A stretch of DNA of 64,000 nt from Sphingosinicella sp. BN140058. Lineage in GTDB: Bacteria > Pseudomonadota > Alphaproteobacteria > Sphingomonadales > Sphingomonadaceae. Both the position numbers and the translations under genes were made by a program. Shown one piece after another: positions 1 to 8,841 of the stretch. The notes under the pieces are model-generated. The model did not search any database, had not been told where the DNA came from, and was given only the letters and a program-made list of their open reading frames with translations. The DNA lies in contig NZ_CP035501.1 in NCBI RefSeq assembly GCF_004135585.1, forward strand, positions 545,001 through 609,000, written 5' to 3'. Positions within the stretch are counted from its first letter, which is position 1. Each line of letters starts with the position of its first letter.

Positions 1-86
1 TCGCCATCGACCGGTTCAACGGTACCGACACCCCTGCTTTGATCTGGAACGCGATCGAAACCAAGAGCAAGGCGGCCGCGCAATGA
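1..86 (+). CDS. 3' end of an unidentified gene
   Basis: An open frame enters from the left edge and stops at TGA 84-86. The last 27 residues include TPALIWNAIE and end in KSKAAAQ. That is too little to assign a family. The stop overlaps the ATG of the next gene (ATGA), so the two are probably translationally coupled in one operon. Confidence 0.5.
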   Translation, partial: AIDRFNGTDTPALIWNAIETKSKAAAQ

Positions 87-691
87 GCGATTGGGTCGTT
101 ACCCTCATCGACAAGACCGGCTATATCGGCGTCGGCTTTCTGATGTTCCTCGAAACCGTGTTTCCGCCGATCCCTTCGGAAGTGATCATGCCGGTCGCCG
201 GCGTTGCCGCCGCGCAGGGATCGATGACCCTGGGCGGCGTGATCGCCAGCGGCACCGCGGGCGCGATGTTCGGCAATGTCTTCTGGTATCTGGTCGCGCG
301 GGTGATCGGTCTGGAACGCTTCCGTCCCTTCATCGAGAAGCACGGCCGCTGGCTGACCCTCGACTGGTACGACGTCGAGAAGTCCGAGAAACTGTTCGGG
401 CGGTTCGGCTCGGTGGTCGTCGGCGTGGGGCGGTTGCTGCCGACGGTGCGGTCGGTCGTGTCGATCCCGGCCGGCCTGCTCAAGATGCGGCTGCGCAGCT
501 TCCTCATCTGGTCGACGATCGGCACTGCGGGCTGGAGTTCGGCTCTGGCCGTCGCCGGCTATGTGCTCGGCAAGCAGTTCGACGACATCAACAAGATCCT
601 CGGTCCGCTCTCGTCGGCGATCATCGCCCTGATCGTGCTGGCCTATGTCTGGCGCCAGCTCACCTGGCGCAAGCGCCACCCGGACGCCTGA
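83..691 (+). CDS. DedA family inner-membrane protein
   Basis: The 202-residue product has the size and hydrophobic pattern of DedA/SNARE-associated (VTT domain) proteins, which are inner-membrane proteins linked to lipid-carrier flipping and envelope homeostasis. The DedA signature ETVFPPIPSE lies near residues 24-33. A later G-R-x-x-P-x-x-R element (GRLLPTVRS) is followed by SIPAG, as in the family's second re-entrant region. The last third contains a membrane segment before a short basic tail. The start ATG overlaps the stop of the preceding frame by 4 bases. The exact substrate cannot be read from sequence. Confidence 0.9.
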   Translation: MSDWVVTLIDKTGYIGVGFLMFLETVFPPIPSEVIMPVAGVAAAQGSMTLGGVIASGTAGAMFGNVFWYLVARVIGLERFRPFIEKHGRWLTLDWYDVEKSEKLFGRFGSVVVGVGRLLPTVRSVVSIPAGLLKMRLRSFLIWSTIGTAGWSSALAVAGYVLGKQFDDINKILGPLSSAIIALIVLAYVWRQLTWRKRHPDA

Positions 692-703
692 CCGGACAGG
701 CGC

Positions 704-1636
704 TCACGCGCGCGGGTGCGCGTTGCGATAGACGTCGAGCAGATGGGCCATGTCCACTTCGGTGTAGATCTGGGTCGACGACAGGCTGGCATGGCCGAGC
801 AGTTCCTGCAGCGCTCGAAGATCGGCACCACGGCCGAGCAGGTGCGTGGCGAAGCTGTGGCGCAGCGCGTGCGGGGTGGTCCGGTCGGAAAGGCCGAGGC
901 GCCCGCGGGCGCGGCGCACCACCCGCCGCACCATCTCGCCGTTGAGCGGACCGCCCCGCGCGCCTCTGAACAGCGGCTCGGACCGGGCGCCCCCCCAGGG
1001 CGAGAGCGCGACGTAGCGGTCGATCGCCGCGCGCACTTGCGGCAGCAATGGCACGATCCGGGTCTTGGCCCGCTTCCCGGTGACGCTCAGGGTCTCGCCC
1101 AGCGGCAAGGCTCCTCCGGTAAGCCCGAGCGCCTCGCCGACTCGAAGCCCGGATCCGTAGAGAAGCAGCAGGATCGCGAAGTCGCGGGCGGCGATCCACT
1201 CGGCGCTCGCGTCCTCGCCGACCTCCTCGGCCAACGCGACCGCCTCCTGCGGCGAGACCGGCCGAGGCACGTTGCGCGGCACCTTCGGGCCCTTCAGCCT
1301 GGGCACCCCTGCCTCCGCGCTTGCGCCTGTGCCTGCAAAGCCCAGGAAATTGCGCAGCGCGGAGAGCTCTCGCGCCGCCGACGCGTTGCCGATCCCGGCG
1401 GTGCGGCGTTTTGCCAGATACGCGCGCAGATCGGCCGACTGCAGCCCGGTCAGAGCCGCCCCGTCGACAGGCCCGCCCAGATGCTCGGCGAGAAAGTCGA
1501 TCAGGCGATGGGCGGTGGCACCATAAGCGCGCACGGTATGGGGAGACCGTCGCCGGTCGCGGGCGAGATGGTTCTGCCAGTCGTGCGCGATCTGCCGCGC
1601 CGGATGCGCGCCGGCGTCGCTCAGGAAATCAGGCAC
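704..1636 (-). CDS. xerC: Tyrosine recombinase XerC
   Basis: This is a site-specific tyrosine recombinase of about 310 residues, the usual Xer length. In bacteria XerC acts with XerD at dif to resolve chromosome dimers. The N-terminal SAM-like core-binding domain includes the stretch around SPHTVRAYG. The catalytic domain shows GSGLRVGE (first Arg), the HALRHSFATHL box (His-x-x-Arg), LLGHASLSST (second His) and the nucleophile Tyr in QIYTEVD. I chose the GTG at 1636 because homology begins at VPDFLSD. It overlaps the 3' end of the DUF484 gene by 16 bases, an arrangement common in alphaproteobacteria. XerC is preferred over XerD from the DUF484 neighbourhood, not from a decisive residue. Confidence 0.88.
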   Translation of the reverse strand: MPDFLSDAGAHPARQIAHDWQNHLARDRRRSPHTVRAYGATAHRLIDFLAEHLGGPVDGAALTGLQSADLRAYLAKRRTAGIGNASAARELSALRNFLGFAGTGASAEAGVPRLKGPKVPRNVPRPVSPQEAVALAEEVGEDASAEWIAARDFAILLLLYGSGLRVGEALGLTGGALPLGETLSVTGKRAKTRIVPLLPQVRAAIDRYVALSPWGGARSEPLFRGARGGPLNGEMVRRVVRRARGRLGLSDRTTPHALRHSFATHLLGRGADLRALQELLGHASLSSTQIYTEVDMAHLLDVYRNAHPRA

Positions 1637-2181
1637 CGGCCCATGCAGCGCGTCAGCACGCGGCCGAGAAAGAGCAGAAGCTCGGAGCCATGCCGGGTCT
1701 CGAACCCTTGCGCGGCGCGCTGGCCGAGTGCCAGCAGGCCTCCGGGCAGCGGCGCTTCGCTGTCGAGCCGGACCAATGCCTCGGCACGGATCAGGTCGCA
1801 GGCCGGGCCGAAGATCGGATGGCCGCGCTGGACGCCGCGCAGCACGACCCCCTCCAGGCCATCGACCGAACGCTCGATCACGCGCGGGTCGACGAACTGG
1901 AGCCCGGAGGCATCCGCACGGACACCCTTGTCCCCGACGAACAGCGCCACCGCGACGGCGTCGAGGCCGAGGATCTGCGGCCATTCCTGGGTGACGATGT
2001 GGATCAGGTGATCGAAACCCTCCGCCTCGATCGCCGCGATCACCGCTTCGTGGATCGAGGCGACGGCACCGGAATGGCCGCGGGCAAAGGCGATCAGATC
2101 CTGGTTCGCCTCTTCCGCCGCCGCGACCCGGGCGCGCAGATTCGCGACCGCCTTTTCCTCGAAGCTGATCACCGTACCCAT
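1621..2181 (-). CDS. DUF484 family protein
   Basis: The 186-residue protein matches the DUF484 family, a GAF-like fold of unknown function that very often sits directly upstream of xerC, as here. It starts with a short helical segment (EEKAVANLRARVAAAEEAN), followed by the GAF-like part from about residue 45. No catalytic residues are recognisable. The ATG at 2181 is preferred over an in-frame TTG two codons upstream. The 3' end overlaps xerC, so the two are co-transcribed and perhaps coupled. The gene is preceded by a short gap and then the separately stopped permease gene. Confidence 0.82.
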   Translation of the reverse strand: MGTVISFEEKAVANLRARVAAAEEANQDLIAFARGHSGAVASIHEAVIAAIEAEGFDHLIHIVTQEWPQILGLDAVAVALFVGDKGVRADASGLQFVDPRVIERSVDGLEGVVLRGVQRGHPIFGPACDLIRAEALVRLDSEAPLPGGLLALGQRAAQGFETRHGSELLLFLGRVLTRCMGRCLIS

Positions 2182-2254
2182 CGGCAAAGCCTAACCCGAA
2201 GACGGTTAATAAGCGATGCCCTAGATGCTCCGTGTCGAAGCGGATCGTCGCAAA

Positions 2255-3490
2255 TCAGCCGTATTTCAGCACCCTGACCGGATCCGTGCCGGCCGCGCGC
2301 AGGGCCGGGTACAGCGTCGCGGCAATGCTGAGCACCAGCGCCGAGACGACGATGACGGCGATTTCGACCGGATCGATCACCGCCGGGAGCTGGACCAGGA
2401 ATTCGGAGGCCGCTTCCGTCGACGGCCGCGTGACGAGCTGGATGGCGACTCCGATGGGACCGCGAAATTGCAGGAAGAGCAGGCCCAGGGCCAGGCCTCC
2501 GAGGGTGCCGAGCGCGCCGATCGCGCTGCCGATGGCAATGAAGATCCGCAGCATCGAGCTGCGGCTCGCGCCCATCGTCCGCATGATCGCGATGTCGCCC
2601 GTCTTGGCGCGGACCAGCATCACCAGCGCCGAAAGGATGTTGAACACGGCGACCAGGATGATGATCGCGAGCACGACGAACATGCCGATCTTGTCGACCG
2701 CAAGCGCCGTGAACAGCTCCGCGTTCAGGTCCTTCCACGTCCGCAGCGTCGCGCCGGGCGGAAGCCGGTGCGCAAGCGGCGCGAGCAGCAGATCGGCGCG
2801 GCGCGCATCGTTCGTCGCGAGTGCAAGCGAGGTGATGGACGGGCCGAGGCCGAGCAGGATCTGCGCCTCTCCGATCGGCATCAGCACCGCTTCGGAATCG
2901 AAATCCGGCGCGCCGGTCTCGACGATCCCCGCAACGCGGTAGGAGACCGAGCGCACGTCGAGATCCGGGTCCTTGCCGGTGACGATCATCAACTCGATGC
3001 TGGCGCCGACCGCGCTCGGCAGCATCGAGGCGAGCTCGCTGCCGATCACGACTTCGCCGCCGGCCGGATCGAGCTCCAGACGGCCGGCGACGAGGCTCTT
3101 GCGCAGCGCCGGGGTCGCGATCTGGGCCGCCGGAACGCCGTGCAACCTCGCCGGCGCGACGCGCCCGGCGGAGGAGGCCATCAACCTTTGCTCGACCAGC
3201 GGGCTCACCGCGGTCACACCGGTGGTGCCCCGCGCCTCGGCGGCGATTCGCTGCCAGCCGGGCAACTGCCCCTTGTCGCCCCGGATCACCGCATGCCCGG
3301 TGGTCTCGACCACCTTGTCGAAGATGAACTGGTGGTAGCCGTTCATCACGCTCGCCACGATCACGAGCGCGGCAACGCCGAGCGTCACCGCGATCAGGCT
3401 GATCGAGGCGACGAGCACGATGATCCGCTCGCCGCCTTTGGGCACGATGTAGCGCTTGATGACCAGCCGTTCGTGAGGCGAGAGCAGCAC
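2255..3490 (-). CDS. ABC transporter permease, LolC/LolE type
   Basis: The 411-residue product has the FtsX/MacB-type layout of lipoprotein-releasing permeases: one N-terminal membrane segment (about residues 22-48), a large periplasmic domain to about residue 270, then three membrane segments separated by the conserved cytosolic loop MRTMGASR. In Gram-negative bacteria LolCDE extracts outer-membrane lipoproteins from the inner membrane. The start is GTG at 3490, giving VLLSPHERLVIKRYI, typical for the family. The ATPase partner (lolD) would be expected next but is absent: leftward genes are DUF484/xerC and the rightward gene is transaldolase. LolC versus LolE cannot be separated here. Confidence 0.83.
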   Translation of the reverse strand: MLLSPHERLVIKRYIVPKGGERIIVLVASISLIAVTLGVAALVIVASVMNGYHQFIFDKVVETTGHAVIRGDKGQLPGWQRIAAEARGTTGVTAVSPLVEQRLMASSAGRVAPARLHGVPAAQIATPALRKSLVAGRLELDPAGGEVVIGSELASMLPSAVGASIELMIVTGKDPDLDVRSVSYRVAGIVETGAPDFDSEAVLMPIGEAQILLGLGPSITSLALATNDARRADLLLAPLAHRLPPGATLRTWKDLNAELFTALAVDKIGMFVVLAIIILVAVFNILSALVMLVRAKTGDIAIMRTMGASRSSMLRIFIAIGSAIGALGTLGGLALGLLFLQFRGPIGVAIQLVTRPSTEAASEFLVQLPAVIDPVEIAVIVVSALVLSIAATLYPALRAAGTDPVRVLKYG

Positions 3491-3506
3491 CTTCGGCGAG
3501 CGCCGA

Positions 3507-4160
3507 TCAGGCGATCGACTGGCCGGTCTTCTGCCAATCGGCGAGGAAGTTCTCGAGTCCCTTGTCGGTCAGGGGATGCTTGAACAGCTGGCGGATCACG
3601 GCCGGCGGCGCGGTCACCACGTCGGCGCCGATCATCGCCGATTGCAGCACGTGGATCGGGTGCCGGACGCTGGCAACCAGGATCTGGGTCTGGAAATCGT
3701 AATTATCGTAGATCGTGCGAATCTCCGAGATGATCTGCATGCCGTCGAACCCGATGTCGTCGTGGCGGCCGACGAAGGGCGAGATGAACGTCGCGCCGGC
3801 CTTTGCGGCGAGCAGCGCCTGGTTGGCGGTGAAGCAGAGAGTGACGTTGACCATGGTGCCGTCGCTGGTCAGCGCCTTGCAGGTCTTGAGGCCATCGATG
3901 GTCAGCGGCACCTTGACGGTGATGTTGTCGGCGATCTTCCGCAGGATCTCTGCCTCCCGCATCATCTCGGCATGATCGAGGGCGACGACCTCGGCCGACA
4001 CCGGGCCGGGCACGATCTCGCAGATCTCCTTGACCACCTCGAGGAAGTTGCGGCCCGATTTGTTGATCAGCGACGGATTGGTGGTGACCCCGTCGAGCAG
4101 GCCGGTTTCGGCGAGATCGCGGATGTCATTGGTGTCGGCGGTGTCGACGAAGAATTTCAT
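3507..4160 (-). CDS. fsa: Transaldolase / fructose-6-phosphate aldolase family protein
   Basis: At about 217 residues this is the short transaldolase subfamily (TalC/MipB/Fsa), which carries out Schiff-base aldol chemistry on sugar phosphates in the pentose phosphate pathway. The N-terminal [13 protein letters not shown] and VTTNPSLI motifs are diagnostic. The active-site lysine is in TVKVPLT (about residue 89). [11 protein letters not shown] and the late ASVRHP motif complete the barrel. I start at ATG 4160, where family homology begins, since the upstream ATG at 4169 is too close to the AGAAGG ribosome-binding site. Only 16 bases separate it from the downstream permease gene. Whether it acts as transaldolase or as fructose-6-phosphate aldolase is open. 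Confidence 0.9.
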   Translation of the reverse strand: MKFFVDTADTNDIRDLAETGLLDGVTTNPSLINKSGRNFLEVVKEICEIVPGPVSAEVVALDHAEMMREAEILRKIADNITVKVPLTIDGLKTCKALTSDGTMVNVTLCFTANQALLAAKAGATFISPFVGRHDDIGFDGMQIISEIRTIYDNYDFQTQILVASVRHPIHVLQSAMIGADVVTAPPAVIRQLFKHPLTDKGLENFLADWQKTGQSIA

Positions 4161-4254
4161 CTCGGGCATGCCCTTCTGGCGAGGAGTAGGATTCGCGCGC
4201 TCTTCTAATCGGGCGGCGGGCGCGAGTCACGGCGGCGGGGGACGACGACAAGAG

Positions 4255-5574
4255 ATGCGCGACGCGGGCCTCCACCGGGCGATCTGGGCGATCGCCCTTC
4301 CCTCCATGCTGACCAACGTCGCCACCGCCCTGTTCGGCATCGCCGATCTGTGGGTGATCGGACGATTGGGCGACGCCGATGCGCAAGCCGGTGTCGAGCT
4401 CGGCGCCAAGTTCATGATGGGCCTGCTGATCGTCTTCAACTTCCTGCGCAGCGGCACCGTCGCGCTGACGGCGCAGGCGGCTGGCCGCGGCGATTCGGAA
4501 AGCCAGGCAGCCACCCTCGTCCGCGCGGGCGGCGCTGCGCTCGCCATCGGCCTGCTCCTGCTCGCCGTGATGCCTCTCGCAATCCCCGCCGGGCTCGACC
4601 TGCTCCAGGCGAAGGGCGGGGTCGCCACGACCGCTGGGGCCTATATCGGCATCCGCTACTGGGGCGGGCTGCTCTGGCTGTTCAACGCAGTGCTGGTCGG
4701 CTGGCTGATCGGGCGCAGGCGCGTGCGCCAGGTGCTCTGGATCGAGATCGTCGCCAATTTCGTCCATGTCGGGCTCGATCTGCTGTTCGTGCTCGCGCTC
4801 GGCTGGGGCGTCGAAGGCGTGGCGACGGCAACCTTGCTCTCCGAAGGGCTGAAACTCGCGGCGGCCTTCGCGATCGCCGTTCGCGAGCCGCCGGCGGGGG
4901 ACGCCCTCCGCCTCTTGCGGCGGCGCGACACCTGGAACGGCGAAGAACTCGGATTGCTGTTCCGGCTCAATCGCGATCTGTTCCTGCGAACGCTGCTGCT
5001 CACCGGCGCCATCCTGCTGCTCGTCCGCCAGGGGGCGGAGCAAGGTGCCGTGGTGCTCGCCGCCAACGGCATCCTCTATCAACTGTTCATCCTCTCGGCC
5101 CTGATTCTCGACGGCTTCGAGAGCGCCGCCCAGGTGCTTTGCGGCGAGGCCGTCGGAGCGGGGGATCGCGCCCGCTTCCGTCGACTGGCGGCGACGATCA
5201 TGGCCTGGGGCGTTGGGTTCGGCGCTTTGATCAGCCTCGCCTATCTGGCGGCGGGCAGGCCGTTCGCGGCAAGCTTCAGCACCGATCCGGCGGTCACCGC
5301 CGCCACCCTCGCCTTTCTTCCCTGGGCGATGATGCTGCCCCTGCTCGGCGTCGCCTCCTACGTCTTCGACGGAATCTATATCGGCGCGACCTGGACACGC
5401 GCGCTGCTGGCGACGATGGCACTCGCCTTTGCCGCTTATGCGCTGCTCCTGCTCGCCGCCGCCCCGCTCGGCAATCACGGCCTGTGGCTCGCCTTCAGCC
5501 TGTTCCTGGTCGTGCGCGCAGCGGGCCAGGCTCTGCTCCTGCCGCGGCTCGAGCGTGGTACCTTCGAACGATGA
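4255..5574 (+). CDS. MATE family efflux transporter
   Basis: The 439-residue protein is a multidrug and toxic compound extrusion (MATE) transporter with about twelve hydrophobic segments. The first contains the typical LPSMLTNVATALFGIADLW. MATE proteins export cationic or aromatic compounds using ion gradients. A longer frame extends upstream to 4030 over the transaldolase gene, but homology begins at MRDAGLHRAIW, so ATG 4255 is used. The gene diverges from the transaldolase gene, leaving about 94 bases between starts for both promoters. The next gene follows after 61 bases on the same strand. Confidence 0.87.
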   Translation: MRDAGLHRAIWAIALPSMLTNVATALFGIADLWVIGRLGDADAQAGVELGAKFMMGLLIVFNFLRSGTVALTAQAAGRGDSESQAATLVRAGGAALAIGLLLLAVMPLAIPAGLDLLQAKGGVATTAGAYIGIRYWGGLLWLFNAVLVGWLIGRRRVRQVLWIEIVANFVHVGLDLLFVLALGWGVEGVATATLLSEGLKLAAAFAIAVREPPAGDALRLLRRRDTWNGEELGLLFRLNRDLFLRTLLLTGAILLLVRQGAEQGAVVLAANGILYQLFILSALILDGFESAAQVLCGEAVGAGDRARFRRLAATIMAWGVGFGALISLAYLAAGRPFAASFSTDPAVTAATLAFLPWAMMLPLLGVASYVFDGIYIGATWTRALLATMALAFAAYALLLLAAAPLGNHGLWLAFSLFLVVRAAGQALLLPRLERGTFER

Positions 5575-5635
5575 CGGATCTCCCGGTTGCCTTTGCGCGC
5601 CGGACTTGCCACGCTTGCCGGATTGCAGGGGGAGA

Positions 5636-7711
5636 ATGAAGATGCGCTCGATCCTCGTCGCGGCCTTGTTTGCCGCAGTCGCTCCGGCCGCCGTCCAGGC
5701 GCACGAAACGGCAGCGCCGACGAACGCATCAAGCCCCGTCGCCAAGGAGAAACTGCTCAAGCCGCCCGCAGACGCAGTGCATTATGTCGTCGTCTCGGAG
5801 GCCGGCAAGCACGGCGATCAATGGCGCTGGCAGCTTGCCGACGGCCGCACCGCCTATCGCTGGTCGCAGGAGCTGCGCGGCTGGATCACCGAAATGGATC
5901 AGGTGACCGCCTTCGCCCCCGACGGGACGATCGCCGCAACCACCGTCCGCGGCGTCACGATGACGGGCGACGCCGCCGAGGAATTCCGAGTCGCGAATGG
6001 CCGCGCAAGCTGGAAGACGGCGACCGACAGCGGCTCGGCGCAGGCCGGCGGCTGGTACATTCCGGCCGGCGGCGTCTCGATCGCCGGGGCGCCGCTGATC
6101 GAAGCGCTCGCCAAGGCGGGTGACGAGGGCGTTGCGTTCCTGCCGAGCGGCAAGGGCCGGATGAATCTGGGGCAGACGCTCACCATCGCCGGCCCCAACG
6201 GCCAAAAGACCGTCCAGCTCGCTTTCATTCGCGGCATCCTGCCTTCGCCGATCCCGGTCTGGCTGAACGAAGACAAGAGCTACTTCGGCGAAGTCAGCTT
6301 CATCTCCACCATACCCGCGGGCTATGAAGCCGCGCTTAAAGTTCTCCGCGACACGCAGGACGCCGCCACCGCCGCCGAGGTGAAGGCGATCGCGCACCGC
6401 TTCCTGACGCCGGCGGCCCGGGCTCCGGTTCTGTTCGATAACGTCCGGCTGTTCGACGCCGATCGCGGGCAATTTCTGCCGGCGCAGGCAGTGCTCGCCC
6501 AGAACGGCAAGATCTCCGCCATCGGTTCGGCCGGTACGGTGAAGGCGCCGCCCGGCGCGCGCATCATCGACGGCAGCGGCAAGACGCTGATTCCGGGCAT
6601 CTGGGACAGCCACATGCATATCGGCGACGATTGGAGCGTGCTGTCCAACGTCGCCAGCGGCATGACCAGCTTCCGCAGCCCCGGCACCACGCTCGATCGC
6701 GCCGTCGACGCGACCAGGCGCCGCGCGGAAGGCAGCCTGCTGATGGGCGAGCCGTTCATCTCGGCCATCATCGACAAGAAGGATCCGCTCGCGGCCCAGG
6801 GTGCCGAGGTCGTCTCCAGCGAGGCGGAGGCGGTCGAGGCGGTACGGCGGATCAAGGCGGCGGGCCTCTGGGGCGTCAAATTCTACACCTCGATGAATCC
6901 GGCGTGGATCGCGCCGGCCGCGGCGGAAGCCCACCGGCTCGGCCTTCACGTCCACGGTCACGTCCCCGCGACGATGAAGCCGAGCCAGGCGGTCGCCGCC
7001 GGCTATGACGAGCTTACCCACCTCAATTTCGTCGCCATGGAAGCCATGCCCAAGGACGTCGTCGATCGGGCAAATACCAGGCAGCGGATGGAGGGACCGG
7101 CCCGATTGTTCAAGGACGTCGACCTCGATGGGCCGCTGATGACCGGCTTCGTCGCCGATCTCGCCCGGCGCAAGACAATCGTCGACCCGACCATCGTCAT
7201 CTTCGAGGGCATGCTCACCCAGGACGGCGGCAAGCCGCACCCGGCCTACGCGCCCTATATGGGGATCATCTCGCCGGTGATCGAACGCTCGGTCTTCACC
7301 AGCGGCGGCTATCCGCTGGTCGAAGGCTTCACCCGCGACGATTATCGCAAGAGCTATGCGAAGATGGTCGCTTTGGTCGGCAAGCTCCACAAGGCCGGCG
7401 TTCCCATCGTTGCCGGCACCGATGGCTGGGGAGTCGAGCTGATCCGCGAGCTGGAAATCTACCAGCAGGCCGGCTTCACCCCGGCCGAAGCCCTGCAGAG
7501 CGCGACCATCGTTCCCGCCCGGGTCGTCGGTGCCGACGCCCGCACCGGGTCGATCGCAGTGGGCAAGGAGGCCGATATGGTGCTGGTCGACGGCGATCCA
7601 TCCAGGGAGCTCGGAGCCCTTAGACGGGTGCTGACCGTGGTCAGCGACGGCTACGTCATGGACGGCGACGCATTGCGGACGGCGGCAGGCTATACGGGCC
7701 GACCGAAATGA
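5636..7711 (+). CDS. Exported metal-dependent amidohydrolase with extra N-terminal domain
   Basis: The 691-residue protein starts with a signal peptide (MKMRSILVAALFAAV, cleavage near VQA-HE) and is probably periplasmic. Residues about 30-255 form an N-terminal domain I do not recognise. The rest is an imidazolonepropionase-like amidohydrolase: SHMHIG (first His pair), WGVKFYTS (candidate bridging Lys), HVHGH, THLNF and GTDGWG (Asp) supply the expected metal ligands. Related secreted enzymes cleave dipeptides or cyclic amides. ATG 5636 follows GGGGGAG; upstream codons overlap the MATE gene and lack homology. The substrate is unknown. Confidence 0.82.
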   Translation: MKMRSILVAALFAAVAPAAVQAHETAAPTNASSPVAKEKLLKPPADAVHYVVVSEAGKHGDQWRWQLADGRTAYRWSQELRGWITEMDQVTAFAPDGTIAATTVRGVTMTGDAAEEFRVANGRASWKTATDSGSAQAGGWYIPAGGVSIAGAPLIEALAKAGDEGVAFLPSGKGRMNLGQTLTIAGPNGQKTVQLAFIRGILPSPIPVWLNEDKSYFGEVSFISTIPAGYEAALKVLRDTQDAATAAEVKAIAHRFLTPAARAPVLFDNVRLFDADRGQFLPAQAVLAQNGKISAIGSAGTVKAPPGARIIDGSGKTLIPGIWDSHMHIGDDWSVLSNVASGMTSFRSPGTTLDRAVDATRRRAEGSLLMGEPFISAIIDKKDPLAAQGAEVVSSEAEAVEAVRRIKAAGLWGVKFYTSMNPAWIAPAAAEAHRLGLHVHGHVPATMKPSQAVAAGYDELTHLNFVAMEAMPKDVVDRANTRQRMEGPARLFKDVDLDGPLMTGFVADLARRKTIVDPTIVIFEGMLTQDGGKPHPAYAPYMGIISPVIERSVFTSGGYPLVEGFTRDDYRKSYAKMVALVGKLHKAGVPIVAGTDGWGVELIRELEIYQQAGFTPAEALQSATIVPARVVGADARTGSIAVGKEADMVLVDGDPSRELGALRRVLTVVSDGYVMDGDALRTAAGYTGRPK

Positions 7712-7788
7712 GGCTGCGACGTCGCTCCGTGCGCCGCTGACGAACGGCGCGCGTCGTCACCGTCCCACCGTGCCCGGAGTCCTGCGGG

Positions 7789-8163
7789 TCAGGCAAGATC
7801 CCGGATGTCGAAGCGCACGATCAAGCCTTGGCGGAATTGGAAGACGTGTCCCACGATCCGATCGGCGAGCCCGTGCGCCTGCCCCGCCAGCGGGCTGCCG
7901 TCGAGATCGCGAACGGATTGGCGGACCTCCGCCAGGATCGCGCCATCGGGCTCGCGCCGGAACGCGAGCGGCTCGACGCGCGGGCTGACGATCGCCCACT
8001 GCCGGGTCCAATAGTCCCGCACCGCTTCATGGCCGTGGACGTGCCCGCCCTCCATGCCGTTCGCCCACGCCACGTCGTCCGAAAGCGCGGTCAGCACGGC
8101 GTCGATGTCGCGCGCGTTGAAGCGTTCGTAGATGCGCTGCAGGGTTCGGACGTCTTCGTCCAT
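7789..8163 (-). CDS. SnoaL-like / NTF2-fold protein
   Basis: The 124-residue product has the length and pattern of SnoaL-like polyketide-cyclase or NTF2-fold proteins. An N-terminal helix (TLQRIYERFNARDIDAVL) precedes LSDDVAW, and a GHEAVRDYW motif precedes an antiparallel sheet. Members are small enzymes or ligand-binding proteins of varied function, so no reaction is assigned. ATG 8163 is preceded by GGAGA at a good distance. It is divergent from a MarR regulator and shares a 92-base control region holding an inverted repeat, so it is a likely target of that regulator. Confidence 0.75.
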   Translation of the reverse strand: MDEDVRTLQRIYERFNARDIDAVLTALSDDVAWANGMEGGHVHGHEAVRDYWTRQWAIVSPRVEPLAFRREPDGAILAEVRQSVRDLDGSPLAGQAHGLADRIVGHVFQFRQGLIVRFDIRDLA

Positions 8164-8208
8164 GCTGTCTCTCCTCAGCCGCTTGAGAGTCGTTCAGAAG
8201 CGATATAT

Positions 8209-8222
8209 ATGCACGTATGCAT
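8209..8222. promoter_or_regulatory. Inverted repeat, candidate MarR operator
   Basis: Perfect 5-base arms ATGCA and TGCAT are separated by 4 bases (CGTA). They lie between the divergent SnoaL-like gene and the MarR-family gene, immediately after an AT-rich TATATAT stretch that could form part of a promoter. MarR proteins usually bind such short palindromes and repress both flanking genes. Binding is inferred from position and symmetry only. Confidence 0.45.
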
Positions 8223-8255
8223 CCGCGTCTGGGGAGATGCAACAAAGGATGGACG

Positions 8256-8732
8256 ATGATCTCGGATGTGCTTTCCACGCCCGGTCACCTGATCAGCCTG
8301 GCGGCGCGCGGCTTTGCCCGCCTCAGTGAGGCACGGCTCAAGCCGCTCGGCTTCGGGGTCGGACACCTGCCGGTGCTGGTCGCACTTCGCGACGGCAAGG
8401 CCAGCAGCCAGCGCGATCTCGCGCGCTTCGCGCGGGTCGAGCAGCCGCCGATGGCGCAGATGCTCGACCGCATGGCTCGGGACGGCCTGATCGAGCGGAC
8501 GCCGGATCCCGAAGACGGACGCAGCAGCCGGATCACCTTAACGGCCGCCGCGCAAGCGCGCCTGCCCGACGCCATCGACGTGCTGCTCGAAGGCAATCGC
8601 GAGGTGCTCGATGGCTTCACCAGGGACGAGACCGAATTGCTGATCAGCATGCTCAAGCGTGTCATCGCCAACCTCGACAGGATTGCGCACGGGCCGTCCG
8701 CAGCCGGCACCTCTGGCAAGGCTTCCTCCTGA
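8256..8732 (+). CDS. MarR family transcriptional regulator
   Basis: The 158-residue protein is a winged-helix MarR regulator. The DNA-binding part includes SSQRDLARFARVEQPPMAQM, and the wing contains RTPDPEDGRSSRITLT, the conserved D-x-R-x-x-x-x-x-L-T turn. Flanking helices form the dimer interface. ATG 8256 is 7 bases after AAAGGA; an upstream in-frame ATG at 8217 overlaps the palindrome and is unlikely. MarR proteins typically respond to phenolic or oxidative signals. It probably controls itself and the divergent SnoaL-like gene. Confidence 0.87.
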   Translation: MISDVLSTPGHLISLAARGFARLSEARLKPLGFGVGHLPVLVALRDGKASSQRDLARFARVEQPPMAQMLDRMARDGLIERTPDPEDGRSSRITLTAAAQARLPDAIDVLLEGNREVLDGFTRDETELLISMLKRVIANLDRIAHGPSAAGTSGKASS

Positions 8733-8841
8733 GGCTCGCAGACTGTGGCATGGGTGCCGCGCAGGCCTTCCGTGCACTTGAATGGATGCCGCAACGCCGC
8801 CCCTTTCCCAAATTGCGTCAATCGCCATATGGCGGGAGCCG

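Noticed and set aside
7731..7750. GCGCCG/CGGCGC stem as terminator of the first amidohydrolase
   Set aside because: The stem is only 6 bp and lacks a T-run; in this GC-rich sequence it is expected by chance.
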